Source of the DNA: an uncultured Gammaproteobacteria bacterium
GTDB taxonomy: Bacteria; Pseudomonadota; Gammaproteobacteria; SZUA-140
Assembly (NCBI GenBank): GCA_945787585.1
Contig: CALZIG010000022.1
Location: forward strand, 1 to 9,513
Length of the DNA stretch: 9,513 bases
Reading direction: 5' to 3'
Part shown: positions 1 to 7,885 of the stretch, in pieces
Numbering within the stretch: the stretch's first letter is position 1
Layout of the letters: every line of letters starts with the position of its first letter
Position numbers and translations under genes: made by a program
Notes under the pieces: model-generated
Database searches by the model: none
What the model saw: only the letters and a program-made list of their open reading frames with translations
What the model was told of the DNA's origin: nothing

Positions 1-2093
1 GCCACGAGGTGCACCTTCCAGCAGCAGCTCTGATATTCGAGGCCAGAAAAGGACTCAATGGTCTGCTCATCGAGTAGCGACTGTGTCCAGCGCCCGACAA
101 AATGCCAACGTTGCGTATACGGCAGTGGCCACAACATCGACACATCCACCTGCTCCTGAGTGGCGTTGCGATAGCGGTAACCGACATTGAAAATGCGTCG
201 TGATGACGGTTTATAGCGCAACTGCAACGCCCCGCGGGAGGTCTCATGGGCGTTGATATCCCACTGGTAATCGGCGTCGAGTGCGACATCATTACGCAGA
301 TAGGCGGTGGCTTCGGCGACAATATCAGACTCTTTACTACGGTCGATCACATTCCCGTTAAGTCCCACCTCTCGATCCTGAAAATAGAAGATCTGTCCGA
401 GACTGGCATTCAAGCGCTCTTTTCCTGTGTCATGCTCAATCATACGGGTGGTGAGCGCTGCGGTGAGCTGACTGGTATCACCAACACGATCGACACCACT
501 GAAACGATTGGTGGAAAACAGGCGGGTAAAATTAAAATCTGACGCACCACTATCAAACAGTGGCAAGCTACTCTGATCCCGATAGGGGACATATAGATAA
601 AACAGGCGCGGTTCCAGCGTATGCAGGTAATGGCGCGATGCGATTTCAGTATCGCGCTCAAAAAAGAGGCCGCTGTCCAGCGTCAGCAGTGGCACGGTGC
701 GATTCAGACGCACTTCGTTACCGAGTGACTGATTGTTCAATGCATAAGTGGTGGTTTGCAGCTTCAGCGCTGGCGTCAGGTAACTCGCGGCGGTGCTCAT
801 TGGATAACTGATCTGCGGCTGTAGATCGAGACGGCTGCCGGTGAGGCTATCGGTACGATCGAAATAGACATATTCACCACTGAGACTATAGTGTAATTGG
901 TCATCTCTGACTGGCAGCAAACTATTAAAAGTCACCTGCGGCAGTCGCTGATAGGGACGTGCACTGCCAGTAATAGACGCATCCACGGTCTGATAGGCCT
1001 GTAGCCGCAGGCGACTCTGCCAGGTATCTCCGAGATAGTCGAGGCCAGCAGTCCGCGCTAAATGGGTGGTACTGGAGAGACTCAGGCTGTTGCTAAAGTC
1101 ACCGAGATAATCCAGATCGGTGACATAATTCAGATCGATACTGGTTGTCAGGCGCGGTGCGAGCCGCCCCTCATGTCGATATTTTGCCTGCCCTCGCTCT
1201 TTGCCCACCAGCTTGTCATCCGCCAGATAATCGAGGTTGAGGGTGCCGTAGTGGCGCGCCGTCAGAAAGCGGTATTCATTCCCCAGCATCGTGCCGCGTT
1301 TGGAGATGTAACGCGGCGTAATCGTCGCATCGCGTTGTGGGGCGAGGTTTAAATAGTAGGGCACACTGATATCGGTACCGGAGATCTCCGAGTTACGAAA
1401 CGAAGGGGGCAGCAGCCCTGACTTCCGGCGGTCATCGATCGGAAATGAGATATAAGGCAGATAGAAAAAGGGCACATGCATAAACGACAACACCGCATGC
1501 TGGGCGCTACCAACACCACTCTCACGGTCCAGCTTCACTTTACTTGAACGCAGCAGCCAGTCCTCCCTACCGGGATCACAGGTGGTGTACGTCGTCCCTT
1601 CCAGTACCGTGACATCCTCAGACTCAAAGATGATCCGCTCCGCATCACCACGCGCATGTTTGCTGCGCATCTGAAAACTGGCATTATCAATATTGCCACT
1701 GGAGTTGCCGAGATTAATAGAACCGCTCTCACCTGAAAACGTCGCATCCGGGGTCGTAAAAAAAAGGCCATTTTCGGCATCGAGCCGCTCTTCACTCTTA
1801 TAGTAACGTGCGCTTTCAGAACGCAACAGCTGATTGGCGCGGACAATCTCAACGCCCCCTTCCATCTCATAGATCTCCTGTCCGATCGCACGGCCTTCGT
1901 CAGCGGTAATCACCGTTTTCTCGCCGAGGATCTCATCTCCACTATGAAAAGGAGCAAGATGATGGCGACACAGCTGCCACTCATTCGCGCCCGCCTGGGC
2001 GCTATAAACCCCAGCACAAAGAAGGCTCGGAAACAGGAGTGCGCTTAAGGTGCGGTGGAACCATGCCGACTTAAATGACTCAGAACTAGACAG
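1..2093 (-). CDS. lptD: LPS-assembly protein LptD (3' end outside window)
   Basis: LptD is the outer-membrane beta-barrel that, with the lipoprotein LptE, inserts lipopolysaccharide into the outer leaflet. One open frame runs leftwards to the window edge without a stop. Counting from a CTG at 2093, it has a signal peptide ending SAQA (about residue 34), an N-terminal OstA/LptA-like domain, then the barrel. The four conserved cysteines are visible: C42 (EWQLC), C172 (YTTCDPG) and the pair C690-C691 (YQSCCW), which in E. coli form the disulfides needed for LptD maturation. Family landmarks such as PRYISKRGTMLGNEY and TLEPRLFYLYVPYRDQS are clear. About 50-70 C-terminal residues should lie beyond position 1. 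The start is uncertain: there is no in-frame ATG upstream of the signal peptide. Possible non-ATG starts are CTG 2093, ATT 2138 and TTG 2159; the first in-frame ATG (1865) would delete the signal peptide. Identity is very secure, the start is not. Confidence 0.96.
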   Translation of the reverse strand, partial: MSSSESFKSAWFHRTLSALLFPSLLCAGVYSAQAGANEWQLCRHHLAPFHSGDEILGEKTVITADEGRAIGQEIYEMEGGVEIVRANQLLRSESARYYKSEERLDAENGLFFTTPDATFSGESGSINLGNSSGNIDNASFQMRSKHARGDAERIIFESEDVTVLEGTTYTTCDPGREDWLLRSSKVKLDRESGVGSAQHAVLSFMHVPFFYLPYISFPIDDRRKSGLLPPSFRNSEISGTDISVPYYLNLAPQRDATITPRYISKRGTMLGNEYRFLTARHYGTLNLDYLADDKLVGKERGQAKYRHEGRLAPRLTTSIDLNYVTDLDYLGDFSNSLSLSSTTHLARTAGLDYLGDTWQSRLRLQAYQTVDASITGSARPYQRLPQVTFNSLLPVRDDQLHYSLSGEYVYFDRTDSLTGSRLDLQPQISYPMSTAASYLTPALKLQTTTYALNNQSLGNEVRLNRTVPLLTLDSGLFFERDTEIASRHYLHTLEPRLFYLYVPYRDQSSLPLFDSGASDFNFTRLFSTNRFSGVDRVGDTSQLTAALTTRMIEHDTGKERLNASLGQIFYFQDREVGLNGNVIDRSKESDIVAEATAYLRNDVALDADYQWDINAHETSRGALQLRYKPSSRRIFNVGYRYRNATQEQVDVSMLWPLPYTQRWHFVGRWTQSLLDEQTIESFSGLEYQSCCWKVHLV

Positions 2094-2151
2094 ACTACCG
2101 CCACCATTTTTCTGGCACGACTGTTTCTCGGGCTGAATTGAGTGGTAAGGT

Positions 2152-3381
2152 ATGCGCAAGACGATTCTTAAAGTTAGGTTAAATAACAGATATGGTAACT
2201 GTATGAGTGATGCGGATATACAAGTCAAAAAAATATCATCAAAGTATATCCTGATTCTCATTCTCTGTGTGATTTCCGTGATTGCCGTGCTGATCATCAC
2301 CACTCCGCAAAAAAAACCGCTACTGCGCGAGATTCCACCCACTCAGGTGAGTTTGCAGGCGATTGAGCAGCGCACGGTTCAGCCACTCGAACAGGTCAGC
2401 GGTCATCTTCAGCCTGTACGCAGCAGCACGCTTCGCTTTGAGCTTTCGGGGCAGATTACGGCCAGACATGTCGACCCAGGCGCCCGGGTCAGTGCGGGAC
2501 AGCGATTGATTTCGTTACACGACGCTGACCAGCAGGACGCCCTGGCCGAGGCTCAGGCACAGCTGTCGCAGGAACAACAGGCGATCAAACGGGATCAGCG
2601 CATGCTCAAGCTGGTCAGTGAAAACCGTGAACTACAGGCACGCGAAGTGGCGCGACTCAACCAGCTGGGTCAGAAATCGCTCGCGTCAATGTCACTCCGA
2701 GACAGTGCCAATCAACTGTTGCTGCAACAACAGCGCGAAGAAGAACAGCTTAAATACAGCGTCGAAACCAGCCAGGCACGGCTGGCGCTAAAGCGTGCGG
2801 CGGTGCGGCGCGCCGAGCGCAACGTCGCACGCACAACGCTCATCGCGCCCTATGCTGGCGTGGTGAATGCCGTACATGTTGAGGCTGGCGATTATGTCAC
2901 CCCCAGTCAGGTCGCCGTGACGTTATTACAGCTTGATCAGCTCGATCTCAATCTTGATGTCAATGGCACCACCGCCGCGATGTTACAACTGCGCCAGCAG
3001 GTATCGGTCACGATTGGCAGCAAACAGCGCAACGGCGAGATCATTGCGCTCCAGGCCAGCCCTGATATGGAGACATTCACTCATGCGGTGCGCATTCGAC
3101 TCGATGGCAATGGCCTGCAAGCGGGCGCGCAGGCAACGGCATCACTCAAGCTGAGCGAACTCGCCAATGCACTGGTGGTACCGGTGACAGCCATCCTGCG
3201 CCACAACGATCAAAGTTTCGTCTTTACCGCCGAGGCTGGCACACTACGCCGCGTCCCTATTAAGCTTCTCGTGCGTGATGGGCAACAGCAGGTGATCAGT
3301 GGCGAACTCCACCCAGGCGAAATGGTGGTAGCGCGCGATGTCGCTTTCCTGACCGATGGCCAGTCAGTCGCGTTTGAGTAA
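2152..3381 (+). CDS. RND efflux membrane-fusion (periplasmic adaptor) protein
   Basis: This is an HlyD/AcrA-type adaptor that bridges an inner-membrane RND pump and an outer-membrane channel. From the longest start (409 residues) it shows a short cytoplasmic N-terminus, one hydrophobic anchor (about 32-50, YILILILCVISVIAVLIITT), the first lipoyl half (about 93-125, with the PGARVSAGQRL turn), a Gln/Glu/Arg-rich alpha-helical hairpin (about 127-225), the second lipoyl half (about 226-250, LIAPYAGVVNAVHVEAGDYV) and C-terminal beta-barrel and membrane-proximal domains. There is no lipobox, so it is anchored by the helix. The start is ambiguous: ATG 2152 has only a poorly spaced AAGG, while ATG 2203 (MSDADIQVKK) leaves an AT-rich 2160-2202 stretch that could hold a promoter. 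It lies 31 bases upstream of the pump gene and is surely co-transcribed with it. The substrate cannot be inferred. Confidence 0.93.
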   Translation: MRKTILKVRLNNRYGNCMSDADIQVKKISSKYILILILCVISVIAVLIITTPQKKPLLREIPPTQVSLQAIEQRTVQPLEQVSGHLQPVRSSTLRFELSGQITARHVDPGARVSAGQRLISLHDADQQDALAEAQAQLSQEQQAIKRDQRMLKLVSENRELQAREVARLNQLGQKSLASMSLRDSANQLLLQQQREEEQLKYSVETSQARLALKRAAVRRAERNVARTTLIAPYAGVVNAVHVEAGDYVTPSQVAVTLLQLDQLDLNLDVNGTTAAMLQLRQQVSVTIGSKQRNGEIIALQASPDMETFTHAVRIRLDGNGLQAGAQATASLKLSELANALVVPVTAILRHNDQSFVFTAEAGTLRRVPIKLLVRDGQQQVISGELHPGEMVVARDVAFLTDGQSVAFE

Positions 3382-3412
3382 CCGACATTAATCCCATTCA
3401 AATTAACTTCGC

Positions 3413-6400
3413 ATGCGCCTGATCCGTTTCAGTATCGATAATCCACTCATCACCAACCTTATGTTGGTGATGATACTGCTGATGGGCGTCCTCTCATGGT
3501 ATCAGCTACCACAGGAGATGTTTCCAGTGGTCGAGATGGACAAAGTCAAGATCACCACCATCTATAAAGGCACCTCGCCGGAAGAGATGGAGCGGCTGGT
3601 GAGCCTGCCAATCGAAGAGGAGTTTGATGACATGGTGGAGATCGATGTCATCACCTCGACCAGCAGCGAGGGCCTGTCGACGATTATTATCGATCTAAAA
3701 TCCGGCACCGATGTCTCCGAGTTTGTTGACGATGCGCGTTCTGTACTGGAGCGTATTACCGATCTGCCGGACGATGCGGAGCGTCCCGAATTGAGCCGTA
3801 TGAAATCACGCATCCCCGTGATCAGCGTAGCACTCTACGGTGATGTCTCGCGCAGTCACCTGTTTGAACTGGCGGAAGATGTTAAACGTCGCCTGCTCGC
3901 TATTCCCGGCGTCGCCAGTGCCGGTATCTCAGGCAATCGTGAGTGGGAGCTGTGGGTCGAAGTCGACCCATCCCGACTGGCACTGCATAACGTCGCCCTG
4001 TCACACATCACGCAGGTGCTACGCAACAATCTTGATGACCTGCCCGGCGGTTCGATCAAGGCCGATGAAGGTGACATCCTGCTGCGCGGCAAAGGGGTGC
4101 GTCCCGAAGCCGAGGCGATTTCGCAACTGGTGCTGCGCCATAGCGCCAATGGCGGCGAACTGCTACTCGGCGAAGTCGCAAAGATCAGCGTACGGCTCGA
4201 AGAGCCGCGCACACTGGCACGCTTTAACGGTCGTTCATCGGTCAATATGATTGTCACTAAGACCGCTGAGTCATCAACCATTGAGATCTCTAAACAGGTG
4301 CGTCACCTGACTAATGAAATGCGCAGTGAATTACCCGCTTCGGTACAACTCGGCGCCTTCAGCGATCTTTCAATCTATGTAAAAACACGCCTTGAGACCG
4401 TCAAATCCTCCGGCGTGGTTGGCCTTGTACTGGTGCTATTATCACTGTATCTATTCCTCAACTTCCGCGTCGCACTGATCACCGCACTCGGTATCCCGGT
4501 CTCTTTTCTCTTCGCCGTGATCTTGATGAACTACTTCGGCGTCACCGTTAACATGGTGTCACTGTTTGCCTTCCTGGTGGTGCTGGGCATGGTGGTCGAT
4601 GACGCCATCATCGTCACTGAAAACATCTACCGCCATATGGAAAATGGTGTGCCGGCCGAGCGCGCCGCCGTCATCGGCGCACGCGAAGTCTACTGGCCGG
4701 TAGTGGCCTCGACCGCCACCACCGTCGCCGCCTTTTTACCGATGTTTGCGATCGGCGGCACCATGGGGGCATTCATCTCTGTGATCCCGATCATCGTCAT
4801 CTGTACCTTAATCGGCTCGCTGATAGAGGCCTTCGGCGTGCTGCCATCACATGCGCGGGAAATTCTTAAAGTCCGCCAGCACACACCACGCCCGAGCAAA
4901 ATCGACTGGGCCAAATGGCTTGATCGCTACACCGGTTTTGTGCGCTGGTCACTCCACAACCGTTATTTCATGTGTGTTGTCATCATCAGCCTGCTGTTGA
5001 TAACAGTCGTCGTCGCCAAGACACGCAGTTCCTTTGAGCTATTTGGCCCGGTCGACTCCGGGCAGTTTTTCATCAACGCCGAAGCACCCAACACCTATAG
5101 CCTGGAAGACACTGCACAACTGGCAGCACTGATGGAGCAGCAGGTTTTTGATGCCCTGGACGAGGACGAGCTGGAAAGCACACTGACCAATGTCGGCGTC
5201 ACTATCATCGATTTCAACACGGTAAAATTCGATAGTAACTATATTCAATTAGTGATCGATCTCAAAAAACCGCTGCCAGAAGGATTCATTGATCGCTGGG
5301 TCTCACCTGTTGTCAGCTTGCGTTTTGACTGGGATGGTACTCGTGAACGCAGCACTAGCGAGATCATCAACTTGCTTCGCGAACGGTTACAGCGGATCGC
5401 GGGCATTCAGCGTCTTTCAATCCTGAGGCCCGCGGGTGGACCGGCCGGTGCGGATATCGAAATTGGTGTCGTCGGCAAGGATTTCGATCTGCTGCGTGAA
5501 ATCGGTGAAGAGGTCAAACAGGAGTTACAGACACTGCCCGGCGTCTACGACATCCGGCAGGACCTCGAACCCGGCAAGCTTGAATATCAATACACGCTCA
5601 ATGATCGCGGTCGCCAGCTGGGTCTGACACAGGCACGCCTTGCCGAAGCGATTCGCGGTGGTTATCAGGGCATTGAAGTCGCCCACGTGACACGCAATAA
5701 CAAGCGACTGCCGGTGCGCGTGATCTACCCCGAATCGGTGCGCCAACAGGCAGCCACACTGGGGCAACAGCGCATCGTGCTCGACAGTGGTAAAACCGTC
5801 TATTTCGAAGATGTCGCTGATATCAAATTCGGGCGAAGTTTTGACTCTGTTAAACGGCGTGATATGCAGCGCCTCGCCACGGTCACCGCGGAGGTTGATG
5901 CCGACGTGACCACACCGATAGAGGTGAGTAACTATATCCAGCAAAAGTTTAGCGACCTTTCACAGCGCCACCCCGGCATTGAACTGGTATTTATGGGCGA
6001 AAAACGGGAGGCGACTGAATCGATGCGCGATATGTTGAGCGCCTTCATCATCGCACTGGCGTTGATCTTCTTCATTCTTGCGGCGTTGTTTAAATCACTG
6101 CTCGATCCACTGGTGGTGATGTTTGCGATTCCGTTTGGCGTCATCGGCGTTATCGTCGGTCACTTTGTGATGGGCTTTCATCTGCAGTTTCTATCGATGG
6201 TCGGTTTTCTCGCGCTGGCCGGGATCATCGTCAACGATTCGCTCATTCTGGTCGACTTTGCCAAAAAGATGCGTGCCAAAGGCGAAGAGCGCATTGAAGC
6301 GATGGTTGAAGCCGGCAGAGTCCGCGCGCGGCCTATCCTGCTGACCAGTGTTACCACCTTCCTCGGCATTTCACCGCTGATCTTTTTTTCTACCGGGCAG

Positions 6401-6580
6401 ACCGCATTCCTCGCACCGATGGCGGTGAGCCTCGGTTTTGGATTACTGTTTGCCACGGTGCTGATCCTGATCGGCGTGCCGTGCTTCTACATGGTGGCCG
6501 ATGATCTGCGTACAAAAAGCATCCATCTATTTCGACGCCTATTGGGCAGCGACACACAGGAGAATAGCAGTGCAGGATGA
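3413..6580 (+). CDS. RND efflux transporter, inner-membrane permease (AcrB/HAE1-like)
   Basis: A proton-driven RND pump of 1055 residues, the usual length of AcrB-type permeases. It begins with the typical cytoplasmic amphipathic stretch and TM1 (MRLIRFSIDNPLITN). A large periplasmic loop follows to about residue 330, then TM2-6 with the TM4 proton-relay pair D396-D397 (GMVVDDAIIVTENI). A second large periplasmic loop spans about 560-870, and TM8-12 close the protein. In TM10, where AcrB has the relay lysine K940 (AKN), this protein reads V-N-D (about 940-942, GIIVNDSLILVDF). From memory this variant occurs in one branch of HAE1-like pumps, and it implies a relay different from AcrB. The gene follows the adaptor gene by 31 bases without a clear Shine-Dalgarno, and its end overlaps the kinase start by 11 bases. 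No TolC-like channel gene is present here, so the channel must be encoded elsewhere. Confidence 0.96.
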   Translation: MRLIRFSIDNPLITNLMLVMILLMGVLSWYQLPQEMFPVVEMDKVKITTIYKGTSPEEMERLVSLPIEEEFDDMVEIDVITSTSSEGLSTIIIDLKSGTDVSEFVDDARSVLERITDLPDDAERPELSRMKSRIPVISVALYGDVSRSHLFELAEDVKRRLLAIPGVASAGISGNREWELWVEVDPSRLALHNVALSHITQVLRNNLDDLPGGSIKADEGDILLRGKGVRPEAEAISQLVLRHSANGGELLLGEVAKISVRLEEPRTLARFNGRSSVNMIVTKTAESSTIEISKQVRHLTNEMRSELPASVQLGAFSDLSIYVKTRLETVKSSGVVGLVLVLLSLYLFLNFRVALITALGIPVSFLFAVILMNYFGVTVNMVSLFAFLVVLGMVVDDAIIVTENIYRHMENGVPAERAAVIGAREVYWPVVASTATTVAAFLPMFAIGGTMGAFISVIPIIVICTLIGSLIEAFGVLPSHAREILKVRQHTPRPSKIDWAKWLDRYTGFVRWSLHNRYFMCVVIISLLLITVVVAKTRSSFELFGPVDSGQFFINAEAPNTYSLEDTAQLAALMEQQVFDALDEDELESTLTNVGVTIIDFNTVKFDSNYIQLVIDLKKPLPEGFIDRWVSPVVSLRFDWDGTRERSTSEIINLLRERLQRIAGIQRLSILRPAGGPAGADIEIGVVGKDFDLLREIGEEVKQELQTLPGVYDIRQDLEPGKLEYQYTLNDRGRQLGLTQARLAEAIRGGYQGIEVAHVTRNNKRLPVRVIYPESVRQQAATLGQQRIVLDSGKTVYFEDVADIKFGRSFDSVKRRDMQRLATVTAEVDADVTTPIEVSNYIQQKFSDLSQRHPGIELVFMGEKREATESMRDMLSAFIIALALIFFILAALFKSLLDPLVVMFAIPFGVIGVIVGHFVMGFHLQFLSMVGFLALAGIIVNDSLILVDFAKKMRAKGEERIEAMVEAGRVRARPILLTSVTTFLGISPLIFFSTGQTAFLAPMAVSLGFGLLFATVLILIGVPCFYMVADDLRTKSIHLFRRLLGSDTQENSSAG
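6558..6572 (+). promoter_or_regulatory. Ribosome binding site fixing the GTG start of the kinase gene
   Basis: AGGAG at 6558-6562 is followed after 7 bases by GTG at 6570. The site lies inside the last codons of the RND pump gene, so kinase translation is likely coupled to pump translation. Confidence 0.7.
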
Positions 6581-7553
6581 TCAACGACTGATCGATCTAC
6601 AGTCATGGGTGAGGGATGATCTCGGTATTGCGTTTGACGAAATCGCACCTGCCTCGGGCGACGCCAGTTTTCGGCGCTACTTCCGCATTCAACACGCTGG
6701 CGAAAGCCTGATTGTGATGGACGCCCCGCCAGAAAAAGAAGACTGCGTACCGTTTATCAACATTGCCAGTGCGATGGGCAAACTAGGGCTCAACGTGCCG
6801 CGCATTATCGAGCAGAACCTTGAACAGGGTTATCTGTTGCTCTCTGATCTTGGTAATACTCAATATCTCGACCGGCTAACTGTTGACAGCGTTGAACGTC
6901 TCTATGGAGACGCCTTCGATGCGCTGCTGTTATTGCATGCCACCACTGAACACCGAACGCAACTACCTCCCTATGACCACGCGCTGTTGATGCGCGAGAT
7001 GGAGCTGATGCGCGAGTGGTATATTGAAAAACACCTCGGCATTACACTCAGCAACATGCAGCACAACGTACTTGATGAGACCTTTGAGCGACTGGCACAG
7101 TCGGCGCTAGCACAGCCGCAGGTGTGGGTACATCGTGACTACCACTCGCGCAATTTGATGGTGCTGGAAAATGACAACCCCGGTGTACTCGATTTTCAGG
7201 ACGCAGTGATCGGCCCAATTACATATGACCTCGTCTCGTTACTAAAAGATTGTTACATCACGTGGCCGCGTGAACAGGTACTTGCGTGGGTACGTGGCTA
7301 CTATCAACGCCTGCTGGAAAACGGTCTCATCGATAAAACAGGTGAAACGCAGTTCATCAAGTGGTTTGATTTTATGGGGGCACAACGCCACCTGAAGGTA
7401 GTCGGTATTTTTTCACGCCTCGATATGCGGGATGACAAACCAGGGTATCTTAAAGATATTCCGCGCACGTTGGCTTATATACTAGAGGTGTGTGAACTGT
7501 ATGACGAACTTAAGCCATTGAACAAGTTACTCGCCGAAATCACATCCAGATAA
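6570..7553 (+). CDS. amgK: N-acetylmuramate/N-acetylglucosamine anomeric kinase-like phosphotransferase (AmgK family)
   Basis: An aminoglycoside-phosphotransferase-fold kinase of 327 residues. AmgK phosphorylates the anomeric hydroxyl of MurNAc or GlcNAc in the peptidoglycan-recycling route that MurU completes by making UDP-MurNAc. Visible are the nucleotide-loop region SGDASFRRYFR (about 29-39), SDLGN (about 92-96), the catalytic loop HRDYHSRN (188-195, D190 as base, N195 metal ligand) and DFQD (208-211). I chose GTG 6570 because AGGAG lies 7 bases upstream (6558-6562). This start overlaps the pump stop by 11 bases, suggesting translational coupling. Longer upstream starts would run deep into the pump gene without a ribosome site. 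AmgK genes often lie near lptD, which supports the assignment over other kinases of this fold. The last two codons and the TAA stop lie in sequence that reads as integron integrase on the other strand, so the C-terminus was probably rewritten by that junction. No murU follows. Confidence 0.88.
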   Translation: MQDDQRLIDLQSWVRDDLGIAFDEIAPASGDASFRRYFRIQHAGESLIVMDAPPEKEDCVPFINIASAMGKLGLNVPRIIEQNLEQGYLLLSDLGNTQYLDRLTVDSVERLYGDAFDALLLLHATTEHRTQLPPYDHALLMREMELMREWYIEKHLGITLSNMQHNVLDETFERLAQSALAQPQVWVHRDYHSRNLMVLENDNPGVLDFQDAVIGPITYDLVSLLKDCYITWPREQVLAWVRGYYQRLLENGLIDKTGETQFIKWFDFMGAQRHLKVVGIFSRLDMRDDKPGYLKDIPRTLAYILEVCELYDELKPLNKLLAEITSR

Positions 7554-7677
7554 CATAGCGCTGTTCGGTACGGAGCGCGTAGTGGTGATGGTAGCGAAGT
7601 GTTTCGCGCACCTGATTCATCAGGCGAGTAGCTCTAGGTGTGTATTGGCTGCGAGTACTGCGTTTTCCTTCAGAGAT
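7540..7677 (-). pseudogene. intI: Integron integrase IntI, N-terminal remnant
   Basis: The minus strand is open from 7707 to a TGA at 7542-7540. Its last part reads RLMNQVRETL then RYHHYALRTEQRYV then IWM-stop. This is the characteristic N-terminus of integron integrases; IntI1, for example, has [25 protein letters not shown]. About 45 of the usual ~320 residues remain, and the core-binding and catalytic tyrosine-recombinase domains are gone. A perfect AAGGAGG (plus-strand 7683-7689) is followed after 5 bases by ATC (7677-7675), exactly where an ATG is expected, so the start codon looks mutated. The break falls just after the conserved Trp, inside the 3' end of amgK. Its orientation, opposite to the genes on the right, is that of an integron integrase relative to its array. 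I am confident about the family. That it is dead follows from truncation. Confidence 0.85.
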
Positions 7678-7682
7678 AGAAA

Positions 7683-7689
7683 CCTCCTT
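7683..7689 (-). promoter_or_regulatory. Shine-Dalgarno of the intI remnant
   Basis: AAGGAGG on the minus strand, 5 bases before the ATC codon that replaces the expected intI start. Its perfect match and spacing are the main reason to place the former start at 7677. Confidence 0.6.
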
Positions 7690-7721
7690 GTGCCTTGCTG
7701 ATTCTTCCTATTACGTGAATA

Positions 7722-7749
7722 TTGATAATATGAAGAATGGCATAATTAT
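7722..7749 (+). promoter_or_regulatory. Possible cassette promoter (Pc-like), weak
   Basis: TTGATA (7722-7727, 5 of 6 to the sigma-70 -35) is followed after 16 bases by AATTAT (7744-7749, 4 of 6 to -10). It points into the cassettes and lies in attI, one of the places where integron cassette promoters occur. The region is AT-rich, so chance matches are easy. Confidence 0.2.
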
Positions 7750-7825
7750 GCTAGTTTTGCTATTTACAGCAGGAATTGCAAGGGAAATGTTATTGGATTA
7801 TTGTGCAATTTATTCTGCATTTACC

Positions 7826-7868
7826 CTTATATATCATAATAGGCAGAATGACGATTATGATATATAAG
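7826..7868. repeat. Perfect 15-bp inverted repeat next to the attI core
   Basis: CTTATATATCATAAT (7826-7840) and its exact reverse complement ATTATGATATATAAG (7854-7868) are separated by 13 bases. The right arm ends 3 bases before the GTTAGGC core. It could form a cruciform or, once transcribed, a hairpin in the leader of cassette 1, or be an operator. It is A/T-only apart from one C:G pair near the middle and the C:G pair closing the end, and has no following T-run, so it is not a standard terminator. Confidence 0.85.
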
Positions 7869-7885
7869 CAAGTTAGGCATACGAA

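Larger units (their letters stand above)
7678..7878 (+). other. attI: attI-like integration region of the integron
   Basis: About 195 bases separate the former intI start from a perfect GTTRRRY core, GTTAGGC at 7872-7878, preceded by AAGCAA; attI1 of class 1 integrons ends in the similar AACAAAGTTAGGC. Position and spacing fit attI, where the first cassette joins between G7872 and T7873. The stretch is AT-rich and shows no convincing gene: a 75-codon open frame across it (7640-7867) overlaps the intI remnant and has no recognisable features. It carries a perfect 15-bp inverted repeat beside the core. It could instead be a degenerate attC of a lost first cassette, but I find no matching left-hand RYYYAAC. 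Confidence 0.6.

Noticed and set aside
246..1891. Short open frames on either strand (246-542, 440-661, 560-811, 1062-1352, 1535-1891)
   Set aside because: All are out-of-frame shadows of lptD, which occupies the whole stretch on the minus strand.
3562..6456. Antisense and alternative-frame open frames within the RND pump gene (e.g. 3856-4281, 5525-5944, 6178-6456)
   Set aside because: They are shadows of a well-conserved 1055-residue protein, with no independent starts or family features.
7611..7624. CCTGATTCATCAGG hairpin as a terminator of the RND-amgK operon
   Set aside because: The stem is only 5 bp, has no T-run, and is explained as intI coding sequence (LMNQ codons) on the other strand.
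7640..7867. 75-codon forward open frame between amgK and cassette 1
   Set aside because: It overlaps the intI remnant in antisense, covers the expected attI region and the inverted repeat, has no ribosome site and resembles no family I know.
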